From: Bos javanicus
Lineage: Eukaryota; Chordata; Mammalia; Artiodactyla; Bovidae
NCBI RefSeq assembly: GCF_032452875.1
Contig: NC_083890.1
Location: 46,126,483 to 46,190,482, forward strand
DNA length: 64,000 bases
Reading direction: 5' to 3'
Made by a program: the position numbers and the translations under genes. Under the pieces are notes generated by a model, which saw nothing but the letters and a program-made list of their open reading frames with translations, was not told where the DNA came from and did no database searches. Positions 54,612 to 64,000 of the stretch are shown one piece after another (position 1 is the stretch's first letter; every line of letters starts with the position of its first letter).

Positions 54612-54829
54612 ATGATGTGGCAATAGTGGTAAAGAACCCGTATGCCAATGCAGGAGACCCAAGAGACAAGGGTTCAGTTCTTGGGTCTGGAAGAACCCCT
54701 GGAGGAGGGCATGGCAACCCACTCCAGGATTCCTGCCTGGGAAATCCCATGGACAGAGGAGCCTGGTGGGCTATAGTCCATGGGGTCAAAGAAAGAGTCA
54801 GACATGACTGAACGGCTAGACAACAGCAA
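54612..54829 (+). mobile_element. Bov-tA SINE
   Basis: ATGTGGCAATAGTGGTAAAG head, GGGTTCAGTTCTTGGGTCTG, and a tail ending GACATGACTGAACGGCTAGA. Confidence 0.9.
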
Positions 54830-55846
54830 AGTCCACGTTGCAGAGCCTGGCATAGCATGCCCACTGACAAACACTTGCTCTTTTCAATGCTGTTATTATG
54901 ACCCACAGATCCTGGTACCTTGTGGGCACACAATAAATGTAAAGCTGATCCATTTTACTTAGCGTTCATTGTATTTATGTGTTCGCCTTCTCACAAACTA
55001 AACAGAAGTATGAACTATATCGTTTTCAACCTATTTAAAATCAAATATACTCTTTTCCTGTGAACCGTTGACAGCATAATGCTAAGCAATCCCATGACGC
55101 AGTTCAAATGCATAATATTGAAATGAAGGAGGTAGAAGAAAATTGCCAGTTTGGGAAAGGATTCATATACATGGAAAAACAAAAGCACCGAGTTAAAAAA
55201 ATATATCTATATATTGAATCTTTTATAGAGAAAATGTCCAGTCTTGGATAGCCAGACAACTTACTTCATAAATTAGTTTTATAGAATTTTTGCAAAGTGC
55301 TAAAGCAATTTAGCGTCAGGATATACTGATTCGAAGAAAAATAAATTAATAAATTTGAAATCTTCAGGCACCTATATTCAAAGGCCGCTAGGCATTTTAA
55401 TAGGAGATAAGTAAGAGCCATTAATCATGGTTTCCGCACACTTTCTCACATCACCCTAGGCAACTGTGGCTGGGCTGAGGAATGGTACTGGGAGGGAGAA
55501 GCTGCTGGGACCGGATAAAATAGTGATATTATCTACAGTGTCTACACTACATTTTGTCTACACTTTCGCTCTCTTACAAGTAAGTACAAAATTGTACCTG
55601 TTGACAACTTAATTTTTTTCACCTTTTTGCTCTCCCCTTAGGAAAAGGTAATAAAATCAGTGAAACATGCATTTCTGTTCTACTCGCTTGGCATAAATTA
55701 TTGGCCACCCTGAGCCAGAGAAGCGGGGAGAAGCCCGCATGTGCATTGGCCTCATTTTTGCATTGACCATGTATCTTTCTTTCTTTTGATTTTTTTTTTT
55801 AATTCAGAGCAGTTTCTTCTCTTTCTTTTATTTATTTATTTTTTTT
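54830..55846. other. unassigned, no gene seen
   Basis: Repeat-free for about 1 kb. CCCTAGGCAAC at 55454-55464 resembles an RFX X-box half. T runs near 55791. Confidence 0.35.
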
Positions 55847-56034
55847 TCTTTTAAATATTTATTTATTTGGCTGCACCAGATCTCGGCTGAGGCAAGCAGG
55901 ATCTTTAGTTGTGGCATGTGAACCATGAACCCTTAGTTATGGCTGCTGGGATTTAGTTCCCTGACCAGGGATTGAACCTGAGCCCCTTGCATTGGGAGTG
56001 TGTGGAAATCTTAGCACTGGGCCACCAGGGATGT
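55847..56034 (-). mobile_element. CHR-type SINE
   Basis: TTTATTTGGCTGCACCAGAT, GGATTTAGTTCCCTGACCAG, GATTGAACCTGAGCCCCTTG and a head ending GGGCCACCAGGGATGT. Confidence 0.9.
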
Positions 56035-57261
56035 ACTGACATAGACCATGTTTCAACCCAAGTCTGGAGTCACAAAGGTTATTAATAGAATCCTTGGTCT
56101 TTCTAGAGTCAGAGACTCTTTTTGAGAATCTAATAAAATGATGAATCCTCTCCCCTCAAAATACACAGACCTCTAAGATCTATGCACGTCCTCATGAGAC
56201 CCTCCATGGATGGTTGCTCAGACATCAGGCCTACATTGCCAAGCAGTGATAATCATACAAAGAAGAACAGAGAAGGATTTCCCTTTTTAAAAATGCCACC
56301 TAGAAGCAAATTAGTCTCTTTTTAGTCTCAACTCTTATAAATCACTTTCCCCATCGAGTTTCTGACGTTTTCTTACACTGAAGTTAAAAATCAGCTGGGT
56401 TTGCTTCCCAGATTCAAAGACCGTTCAGCCACATTGGTTAACAGAATTTCATCTCCCCCATCCCAAGTAAGCCTTAGAAACAAGGTACATTCTCTTATCA
56501 GAAAAAAGTACTGCCTTTCCTTCTTTAAATGCTGTAGCGATGAAGTCAGGAACTTGCAGCAGCTCTGTCCTTCCCACTTGTCTCATGGCTCACGCTGACG
56601 ACCTTGCAGCCTTGGATATGCCCCTCTGCCCTTGATAGCAAACTGAGTCTATTTCCTTTTTCTATAAGTGTCTCTTTTCAACAGAGGGTCAGGGTCAGAT
56701 TTCCAGATACGATTTGAAGATTCTTGTTCTACTGTTTAATTTAATTAACTTCTGCTGTAGTAAACCTCCTTTCCGAGTGAAATAATTGGATCTTAAACAT
56801 GGGCTAGCTTTGTAATTTTAAGCATGTCATTGAACCTTTTTTAGGATCCAGTTTCCCAATATGTCAAATTTTTAAGGTTGCTGGAAGTCTAACATTCTAT
56901 ATTTTTGAAACGCATTTATGTACATTATGTGTGTGCATATTGCCTAGACCTGGCTATTTTTCTAAGTGGTTGATAACCTATGAAAGAAACCCAAATGCTC
57001 AAACACATCTTTTTTTTTTTGGTACATTTTAAAACATATAGAACCATTTTTATTCTTGCCCAGGTAGTCTTGTCACCCTATTCAAGCGTCTAAAGGTCAC
57101 TAGCAAATAATTTACTTGTAATAGCAAGTCTGGAATATCTAGCTTTAAAATATTAAAAAAAAATGTACTTTCTTTGTATACATTCGTTTAACTACATAAA
57201 AACAAAATGCAAAGCATGAGTAGTTACACTAAGATGAAATTTGAGAGAAACTCTGAGTTTC
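56035..57261. other. unassigned, no gene seen
   Basis: AT-rich, a T run near 57010. No recognised repeat or gene. Confidence 0.35.
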
Positions 57262-57470
57262 TCTAGACCAGTGGTCCCCAGCGTTTTTGGCACCAGGAAC
57301 TGGTTTTGTGGAAGATATTTTTTCCACAGACCGGGTAGGGAGTGATGGTTTCAGGATGATTCAAATGCCTTCCATTTATTGTGCGCTTTATTTCTATTAT
57401 TATTACATCAGCTCTGCCTCAGACCTTCAGGCATTAGATCTTGGAGTCTGGGAATCCCTGCAATCTAGAC
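57262..57470. mobile_element. DNA-transposon-like repeat fragment
   Basis: CAGTGGTCCCCAGCGTTTTTGG, TTTTTTCCACAGACCGGGTA, GATGGTTTCAGGATGATTCAA and TTTATTGTGCGCTTTATTTC belong to a widespread mammalian repeat that begins with a CAGTGGTCCCCA-type end. I infer hAT-like origin. Confidence 0.6.
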
Positions 57471-57489
57471 CACTAGACTCACCACTACA

Positions 57490-57560
57490 CTCTCGGCACC
57501 TCACATTGCCTGTGGCACATGGTAGGTACTCAGTGAATGTTTGCTGAGCAAATGGAAATG
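57490..57560 (+). mobile_element. L2 LINE 3' end fragment
   Basis: TGTGGCACATGGTAGGTACT and CAGTGAATGTTTGCTGAGCA are the L2 terminus. Confidence 0.65.
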
Positions 57561-57577
57561 TCTAATAAACTGATATA

Positions 57578-57791
57578 AGTGCACGCTCAGTCCCTCAGTT
57601 GCATCCATCTCTTTGCAATCCCATGGACTGTAGTCCTCTAGGCTTCTCTGTCCATGGGATTTCCCAAGCCAGAGTACTGGAGTCGGTTGTCATTTCCTCT
57701 TCCAGGGGATCTTCCTGACCCAGGGATCCAACCTGCATCTCCTGTGTTGGTAGATGGATTATTTACCACTGAACCACCTGGGAAGCCCAAT
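57578..57791 (-). mobile_element. Bov-tA SINE with 10-bp TSD
   Basis: GTGCACGCTCAGTCCCTCAG to CTGAACCACCTGGGAAGCCC. AACTGATATA is duplicated at 57568-57577 and 57792-57801. Confidence 0.93.
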
Positions 57792-58063
57792 AACTGATAT
57801 AGAATGGGCATAAGGTCCAACAAGTATTTCTAGGGTTGAAAACTTAGAAATTGGAGATGGAGTGTTAGTGGGTGGGATTCAGTGTGAGAAGATAGCAGAT
57901 GAGTTAAAAAAAAAAAAAAGATGATTCCAAGAGTGAAAAAGATCATGAACTTGTAACTGATTTTTATGGTCATGAAACTGATAAGAGAAATGATGAAATG
58001 GGGTGCCGACAGTGAAAACATTGTGCTATTTTTTTTTTTTCACAATACGTAATTTTATTTTTT

Positions 58064-58272
58064 CGCTTCCCAGGTGGTGCTAGTGGTAAAGAACCTGCCT
58101 GTCAGTACAGGAGGTGTCAAAGATGTGCGTTCAGTCCCTGGGTTGGGAAGACCCCCCTGGAGGGGGCGTGGCAACCCACGCCAGTTATTCTCACCTAGAG
58201 AACCCCATGGACAGAGGAGCCTGGCAGGCTACAGCCCATGGGGTCACAAAGAGACTCGATTGAAGCAACCTA
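58064..58272 (+). mobile_element. Bov-tA SINE
   Basis: CGCTTCCCAGGTGGTGCTAG head, GCGTTCAGTCCCTGGGTTGG, and a tail truncated after CACAAAGAGACTCGATTG. Preceded by a T run at 58030-58040. Confidence 0.92.
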
Positions 58273-58399
58273 CCATGCTTATGTGCACAATCTTGTTTTT
58301 TAAAATATAAACAATGTGTCCTCGTATTCACAGTTTAGACTAGTGCCCTAAACCAGATACTGAATGACAGTCCTTTGAATGAATGGAGACTTGTGCGTT

Positions 58400-58515
58400 T
58401 ATTTTTTATTTATTTTTAAAATTAATTAATTTTTTAATCGAAGGATAATCGCTTTACATAATTTTGTTGTTTTCTGTCAAACCACTACTCATAGCACCTC
58501 AAGCCATAGGTATTA
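58400..58515 (-). mobile_element. L1 3' end fragment, antisense
   Basis: GATAATCGCTTTACATAATTT, TTGTTTTCTGTCAAACCACT and CAAGCCATAGGTATTAAC follow reversed bovine L1 3' UTR loosely. Confidence 0.55.
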
Positions 58516-59744
58516 ACTGAAGCCACTGAGGAAACCTATGATCTGAGCAAAATTATTCTCTTGTATGTCTGTATTATCTACTTAAGGATTGTCCTCATTT
58601 TAAGATCTTATTTTCTTTGTGGAATCTATTAATATTAGTCTGCAGTTTAAGATTTTTCAGCCCGGATAACTAAATCAGTTTAAAATGTATTTGGTTTCAC
58701 CTATTGAAATACCTGACTGAAAAAAATATGAGCAAATGTTTGCTGGCATTGACTAAGATGCTCTGTAATGACGTTAGACACACAGTGGTTTTTTTTAACC
58801 TCCTTCCACTCTATCAGCCTGTGTTTGTTAGATGCTGTCCTCACAGTTGTAAGGTGGTTGCTGTGGCTCCAGTCATCACATCTATGTTCAAGGAGGGAAG
58901 ATGCGTGTGTGGTCTCGGGGAAGGATAAGCCAATTGCTTCAGTCCCCTCTAACAAATGGTAGTATTTTCCTAGCACATGAGTGGGCATGCACGTATATCT
59001 CAGTGGCTGATGGTTTTACAAAGCTATCCTGGATGTGAGAGTGGGTGGAGAATGAACATGCCATCTGTGGCTAGACACGTCACTGCTTAGCAACATTTGG
59101 GATCAGCTGACAAAGAAGTGCTAGAGAATGGAAACAGGTTGAGAAACCAATAATGCTTGCCACAGTCTAGAAAGATGACGGGAATCAGAAGAATAAAAGC
59201 ATAAATAAATAAATTTCTCTTTTATTTGATGTTTAAAGCTAGTCTTATTTCCTATAATTGCTTTGAGTAGGTGTTGTTGCTTGCTTGCCTAACTCAGGAG
59301 AGCATTTAGAGTAAATAATGATACAAGCTATGTTTAATAGTTTAAATAACAATGAGTCAGATGTTTCCTGTGTTGCAATTTTTTTGCATACATGAATTTT
59401 AAATTTTATGCAAAATCATTATTTAATGATTGTACTAAAGTTGTATATAAATTTGCTAATTTGCACATGTACAGTTTTGGAATGAAATCCCTGTTTTTTG
59501 GTTAATGGTCAGAAATGAGAATATGGCAATGTTTTATACGTAGAACTGTTCAGGGGAAAATAAAAATTTTTTTTCTGCTGTACATAAGTCAAAGAAATGG
59601 GGAATAAAGGCAATAAGGGAAATGAAAATTGTTTAGATAGCATAGGATGAGAAAGAGGATGACATTTAGACTGGCAACAGATAAGATTGTAGCAGGAAGA
59701 GAAAGAACAGAAATAAAAAAATGAGTGCTGAAGTTCTCTTTGTT
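58516..59744. other. AT-rich unassigned stretch
   Basis: No confident element. Overlapping frames at 58701-58988 on both strands share no family. An ATAAATAAATAAATT tract lies near 59200. Confidence 0.35.
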
Positions 59745-59833
59745 TTTTAAATTAAACATTTTATTACAGAGAATTTCAAGCATATACTAAAGTAGAGAGA
59801 ACACTGCAATAAACCTGTACCTATCCATCACCA
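59745..59833. mobile_element. old L1-like repeat (left part)
   Basis: GAGAATTTCAAGCATATACTA, AAAGTAGAGAGAACACTGCA and CCTGTACCTATCCATCACC resemble a common old LINE-associated sequence. It is interrupted by a Bov-tA. Confidence 0.45.
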
Positions 59834-60044
59834 GGGCTTCACAGGTGGCTCAGTGATCAAGAACTTGCCTGCCAATGCAGGAGATGCAAGAGACATGGGT
59901 TCCATCCCTGAGCTGGGAAGAGCCCTTGGAGAAGGAAATGGCAACCCATTCCAATATTCTTGCCTGGGAAATCCCATGGACAGAGGAACCTAGCAGGCTA
60001 CAGTCCATGGGGTTGCAAAGAGTCAGACATAGCTGAGTACTCAC
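59834..60044 (+). mobile_element. Bov-tA SINE inside old repeat
   Basis: GGGCTTCACAGGTGGCTCAG head, GGTTCCATCCCTGAGCTGGG, and a tail ending GTCAGACATAGCTGAGTACT. The host repeat resumes after it; an ATCCAT motif lies on both sides. Confidence 0.93.
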
Positions 60045-60185
60045 TCACACATCCATGATCCAGCTTCAACAATCAATTATCAACACAATTTCAATTTTTT
60101 CACTTACAAGCAACTTCTATCCCCTGTAATATTTTGAAGCATCTCCCAGACATTATATCATTTCATTAGTATCTAAGTAGTTCTT
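60045..60185. mobile_element. old L1-like repeat (right part)
   Basis: CCAGCTTCAACAATCAATTA, ATTTTGAAGCATCTCCCAGA and CATTATATCATTTCATTAGT continue the sequence at 59745-59833. Confidence 0.45.
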
Positions 60186-60711
60186 TTTAAATTAAAAAAA
60201 GAAAACTTTAAATATGTAGTTATGTTTGGTTTTGGATAGAGCAGAGTTCAAACTCTATCATGGGCACCAACAGCTTTGGGGCCTTGAGTAAGTCCATTCA
60301 TTCACTCAATACATATTTATTAAGCATCATCTGGGAATCCAGAAGCAAACAACTACATTCAATAATTTTAGATAGAGATAGATGGAATGAAAGAAATGAA
60401 AAACGGGGCAATGGAACCAAGAATGACTGGGGGTCTGGGAAGCTGGGAGGGGTGAGCCCTTTTGCACTCTACTCTAGCTTCCTGTTCTGTGAAATAGGAT
60501 CAGACCTGTGTCTCAAGAGTCTTGAGGGTTTGTCAATATCTGAGAAAGTGCTTAGCAAGGCCTGGTACATGGCAGCCCTCCATAAGTGGACTACCCAGTG
60601 ATGATCTTCTTGATTGGCATCCAGGGAGACCCTTCCCAAGGAGGGCTGCAACGGTCCATCTGGCTTCATTCTTACTTCAGGAGCATAGAGAGGCATTGGG
60701 CTCATTGCCAT
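60186..60711. other. unassigned with reversed L2 end
   Basis: TTCATTCACTCAATACATATT and TATTAAGCATCATCTGGGAA (about 60293-60345) are a reversed L2 terminus. The remainder is unassigned. Confidence 0.45.
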
Positions 60712-60904
60712 GGCTGTGTGTGCCTGCTCAGTTGCGACCCGTGGACTGTAGCCCACCAGGCTCCTCTGTCCATGGAATTCTCCAGGCAAGAATACTGGAG
60801 TGGGTGGCCGTTTCCTCCTCCAGGGCATCTTCCCAACCCAGGGATCGAACCTGTGTCTCCTGCATTGCAGGTGGATGCTTTACCAATGAGACACTGGGGA
60901 AACC
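60712..60904 (-). mobile_element. Bov-tA SINE
   Basis: GTGTGTGCCTGCTCAGTTGC to ATGAGACACTGGGGAAACCT, with a short deletion near its left end. Confidence 0.92.
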
Positions 60905-61611
60905 TGACTATAGACTTGTCAGAACTCTGTCACCTCTGATTTTATTCCACCATGAACCACCTTATTCTAGAACATGGTGAACCTCAGGAGTTGTAGCAGG
61001 AAAGTAAGGGTATAGTGGGTCTGTCTCTCTTTCCTTCTCCTCCCTTCCCCAACTTTGTAGGACATAACTGGCTTATAAATTTACCATATTTTAATGTAGA
61101 AAAGACTCATTTTTTTGCTTGAGTGAGTTATTTGAGAAGAGCTGCTTAAAATCTTATGTTAAGTTTATAAAAAAAAAATCTTCTGAGATTGAGTTTTACA
61201 GTTTCCAATTTGGCAGACACTTAATTCTAATCCAAACAAAGTGCTGCCGGCAGTTTATCAAAAAAACAAAAAATTTCAGGTTTAAGGAATGGCTATTTTT
61301 CAGGAATTTAATGACCTTTTTCATAAAATTTTAGCAGATCGACTTTTATTTATGTTAAACATAGGCTTTGATCCAGACTCTATGCAGTGAAGCAACAAAC
61401 AAGGGAAAAAAATAGAATTCAATGCAGTCATTCACTTTCTTTAGGTTTGGGAGGCCAGTGAGCTGTGTTTACATAAATCCTGCCTGTGTAGAGCTGAGTA
61501 AACTGGAAGAACACAGGGTCTCCTTCTGCAGGAAGGATTAAACAATTTTGGCCATGCCTTGGTGCTTAATCCTAACCTGGAAGAGTAAGAGGGCTGAGGA
61601 CGGGCGAGCTC
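60905..61611. other. unassigned, no gene seen
   Basis: AT-rich with short A runs near 61170 and 61260. No recognised element. Confidence 0.35.
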
Positions 61612-61870
61612 TGTGCGCGCGCTAAGTCGCCTCAGTTATGTGGCATCCACTACCCTTTACCTGTGCTCAGTCATGTCCGACCCTTTGTGACCCCATGGAC
61701 TGTAGCCCGCCAGACTCCTCTGTCCACAGGACTCTCCAGGCAAGAATCCTGGAGTGGGTTGCCAAGTCCTTCTTGGAGGGATCTTCCCCACCCAGAGAGT
61801 GAACCTGCATCTCCTACATCTCCTGCAATGGCAAGTAGGTTCTGTACCACTAGCGCCACCTGGGAAGCCC
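61612..61870 (-). mobile_element. Bov SINE with internal insertion
   Basis: GCGCGCGCTAAGTCGCCTCA, then about 30 unmatched bases, then GTGCTCAGTCATGTCCGACC to TAGCGCCACCTGGGAAGCCC. The 5' edge looks duplicated, as if two Bov-A starts were joined. Confidence 0.85.
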
Positions 61871-61935
61871 CTGGATGAGCTCCAGGACTAACTTCTCATC
61901 CCCTCTGGCCTCCCCATTGGGGTGTAAATGGAGGT

Positions 61936-62113
61936 GTTTTAGAAAATATTTATTTATTTATTCTTTTCTGCTGCCCTGTGTCAAGGCTGCTGCGTGCAGG
62001 CCCTCTCTAGTTGCAGCCGGCGGGGATTCCTCTGTTGAGGCCTTCGGGCTTCAGTAGCTGTGGTGCACGGGCTTAGTTGCCCTGTGGGGTCTTCCCAGGA
62101 CCAGGGATGGAAC
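61936..62113 (-). mobile_element. CHR-type SINE (left part), split by an LTR
   Basis: TTTATTTATTTATTC tail, GGCTTCAGTAGCTGTGGTGC, CTTAGTTGCCCTGTGGGGTC and GGACCAGGGATGGAAC. The head is found 1.5 kb away at 63646-63706. GGAGGT occurs just outside both outer ends. Confidence 0.88.
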
Positions 62114-62325
62114 TGCAGGAGGAAACAGACAGAGCTGGACTCCATCTTAGGCCAGGCTGCAAACATTAGGCTACACGCATGGTCACCCTCCCAATGGACT
62201 CTGAACTTTGTGCCCGGTGTCTGTAGAAATGGCATACCAATGGAAAACCAGACCCCTGGATAAAAGGGCCTCAGGACTTGTACTTGGACTCTCCGTTGCC
62301 TAAAAGAACATGCTAATTATCTCTG
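62114..62325 (+). mobile_element. bovine ERV solo LTR (left part)
   Basis: Begins TGCAGGAGGAAACAGACAGA within the CHR SINE. It reads through GGACTCCATCTTAGGCCAGG and GACTCTCCGTTGCCTAAAAG to a BovB insertion. The arrangement and right half fit a BTLTR1-type LTR. No gag, pol or env follows. Confidence 0.8.
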
Positions 62326-63298
62326 GTCAGGAAGCAACAGTTAGAACTGGACATGGAACAACAGACTGGTTCCAAATAGGAAAAGGACTTCATCAAGGCT
62401 GTATATTGTCACCCTGCTTATTTAACTTATATGCAGAGTACATCATGAGAAACGCTGGGCTGGAAGAAGCACAAGCTGGAATCAAGATTGCTGGGAGAAA
62501 TATCAATAACCTCAGATATGCAGATGATACCACCCTTATGGCAGAAAGTGAAGAGGAACTCAAAAGCCTCTTGATGAAAGTGAAAGTGGAGAGTGGAAAA
62601 GTTGGCTTAAAGCTCAACATTCAGAAAACGAAGATCATGGCATCCGGTCCCATCACTTCATGGGAAATAGATGGGGAAACAGTGGAAACAGTGTCAGACT
62701 TTATTTTTCTGGGCTCCAAAACCACTGCAGATGGTGACTGCAGCCATGAAATTAAAAGATCTTACTCCTTGGAAGGAAAGTTATGACCAACCTAGATAGC
62801 ATATTCAAAAGCAGAGACATTACTTTGCCAACAAAGGTTCATCTAGTCAAGGCTACGGTTTTTCCTGTGGTCATGTATGGATGTGAGAGTTGGACTGTGA
62901 AGAAGGCTGAACACCAAAGAATTGATGCTTTTGAACTGTGGTGTTGGAGAAGACTCTTGAGAGTCCGTTGGACTGCAAGGAGATCCAACCAGTCCATTCT
63001 GAAGGAGCTCAGCCCCGGGATTTCTTTGGAAGGAATGATGCTGAAGCTGAAACTCCAGTACTTTGGCCACCTCATGTGAAGAGCTGACTCATTGGAAAAG
63101 ACTCTGATGCTGGGAGGGATTGGGGGCAGGAGGAGAAGGGGATGACAGAGGATGAGATGGCTGGATGGCATCACTGACTCGATGGACGTGAGTCTGGGTG
63201 AACTCCGGGAGTTCATGATGGACAGGAAGGCCTGTCGTGCTGCGATTCATGGGGTCTCAAGGAGTCAGACACGACTGAGAGACTGAATTGAACTGAAC
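62326..63298 (+). pseudogene. BovB RT core and C-terminal frame, broken
   Basis: The frame 62310-62786 contains the RT segment GLHQGCILSPCLFNLY and the catalytic YADD box at residues 70-73. A 1-bp deletion near 62760 shifts the frame. The next open part (62783-63079) holds YGCESWT and FELWCWRRLLRV. It ends at a TGA where BovB normally has CGA, a CpG-type change. The frame would otherwise run to the 3' end. It has no endonuclease domain. Confidence 0.9.
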
Positions 63299-63305
63299 TG
63301 AACTG
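62326..63305 (+). mobile_element. BovB 3' part (980 bp) inside the LTR, 11-bp TSD
   Basis: From GTCAGGAAGCAACAGTTAGA to the terminal GAACTGAACTGAACTG. AATTATCTCTG is duplicated at 62315-62325 and 63306-63316. The longest BovB 3' copy in the window. Confidence 0.96.
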
Positions 63306-63645
63306 AATTATCTCTGTAACAGAACAAAGTGGTAAATTCCATTATGTTTATCGGGATATGACCACAGGCCTATTGATAAATGTCCACTGTTTAACCATCT
63401 AGGCTTATGACACATGAATCATAGGTTAACTTTGATCGTATCTCTCTTATACCTTGTCCAGACTAGTTTCAAGGAATTTGGGGAGGTGGGTTTGAGCAAG
63501 TACACTTGTAAAGTTTTCACAAAAACTGGTCGGGGCCCTTGGCTAAGAGGAGACTCTGCCTTGGGCCCGCGGGTGTAATAAACTGCACTCCACTATCTGC
63601 ACTGTCCTTCTGGGTGAGTTAGTTTCCCGGAACGCGTGGCTACAG
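63306..63645 (+). mobile_element. bovine ERV solo LTR (right part)
   Basis: ACTAGTTTCAAGGAATTTGG, CACAAAAACTGGTCGGGGCC, GAGACTCTGCCTTGGGCCCG, then AATAAA at 63577-63582 and CCGGAACGCGTGGCTACA. This is a well-preserved R/U5-like end. TGGAAC (62108-62113) and TAGAAC (63646-63651) flank the LTR as a 6-bp duplication with one mismatch. Confidence 0.87.
63577..63582 (+). promoter_or_regulatory. LTR polyadenylation signal
   Basis: AATAAA within the LTR, followed about 60 bases later by the LTR end, as in other retroviral LTRs. Confidence 0.7.
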
Positions 63646-63706
63646 TAGAACCTGCGTTCTCTGCATTGGCAAGTGTTTCTTAACCACTGGACCTCCAGGG
63701 AACTCC
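63646..63706 (-). mobile_element. CHR-type SINE (right part)
   Basis: TAGAACCTGCGTTCTCTGCA, TTCTTAACCACTGGACCTCC and AGGGAACTCC complete the SINE begun at 61936. Confidence 0.88.
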
Positions 63707-64000
63707 TACACGGAGGTTTTACCAAGACTTCCTACCAAGATCGTCTCATCAACTGGCTCCCAAGACAGTTAGAGCGTCTGGCCAGCCAGGCACAGACCAC
63801 TTCGGCTGGGGCTTTGCTGCTGCGCCTGGTTGCCTTTTCATCCCTTTGCCTTCTACTTCCTAGACTCTAGTCTTCATGAGGGGCTGTTTTCAACCCTTGT
63901 GAGATCTCCATTTGCCCCAGGAGCTTAGTCCCAGTCAAGTCTTTTACTCCCTCCCACCCCACAACCTTCTCACTTTTGGGGTCCACCTCGGGGAGACAGC
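63707..64000. other. unassigned sequence at window edge
   Basis: Moderately GC-rich. No recognised repeat or convincing frame. Confidence 0.35.

Noticed and set aside
62114..63645. A full endogenous retrovirus
   Set aside because: Only LTR sequence is present. The insert in its middle is BovB, and no gag, pol or env region occurs nearby.

Overview
This window is nuclear DNA from a bovid, most likely cattle or a close relative. The evidence is the repeat content: BovB (RTE) LINE fragments, tRNA-derived Bov-tA and dimeric Bov-A2 SINEs, older CHR-type cetartiodactyl SINEs, young bovine L1 3' UTR copies, a bovine-type ERV LTR, and ancient mammalian MIR, L2, MLT1 and hAT fragments. Species assignment among Bos, Bison, Bubalus and the sheep/goat group is inference. 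I found no intact protein-coding gene, spliced exon set, rRNA, tRNA gene or CRISPR array. The region reads as intergenic or deep intronic.

The only sustained coding-like frames are broken BovB pieces: a combined endonuclease/reverse-transcriptase fragment at 5.3-6.9 kb, and C-terminal or RT fragments at 19.2, 35.4, 38.3, 41.5, 49.7 and 62.3 kb. Nearly all other open frames run through repeats or are antisense to LINEs.

Layout. 0-11 kb: scattered SINEs and MIRs around the BovB fragment, then a 1.5 kb repeat-poor stretch (9.1-10.6 kb). 11.0-14.1 kb: an old minus-strand L1 that has received two young L1 insertions and one Bov-tA. 14-22 kb: AT-rich unassigned sequence, a Bov-A2, CHR SINEs, a BovB 3' end and an L1 3' end split by a Bov-tA. 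22.6-22.8 kb: the only CpG-dense patch, with YY1-, NF-Y-, E-box- and CRE-like motifs close together; it is the best candidate regulatory element. 23-35 kb: MIR, CHR, Bov-tA and L1 remains. 34.7-36.0 kb: a hAT element with recognisable ends, followed by a twin-primed (inverted) L1 that carries a BovB. 36.2 kb: a strong hairpin. 40.7-42.6 kb and 61.9-63.7 kb: three-level nests of transposable elements. 42.6-49.7 kb: mostly unassigned, repeat-poor DNA. 49.7-62 kb: more SINEs, BovB inserts, an MLT1 LTR and a probable ERV LTR.

The elements do not form a pathway. What they give together is a readable insertion chronology. MIR, L2, hAT and MLT1 are oldest. CHR SINEs and old L1 come next. The ERV LTR, Bov-tA, Bov-A2, BovB 3' ends and young L1 are latest. 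Many of the late insertions are supported by short flanking duplications visible in the sequence.
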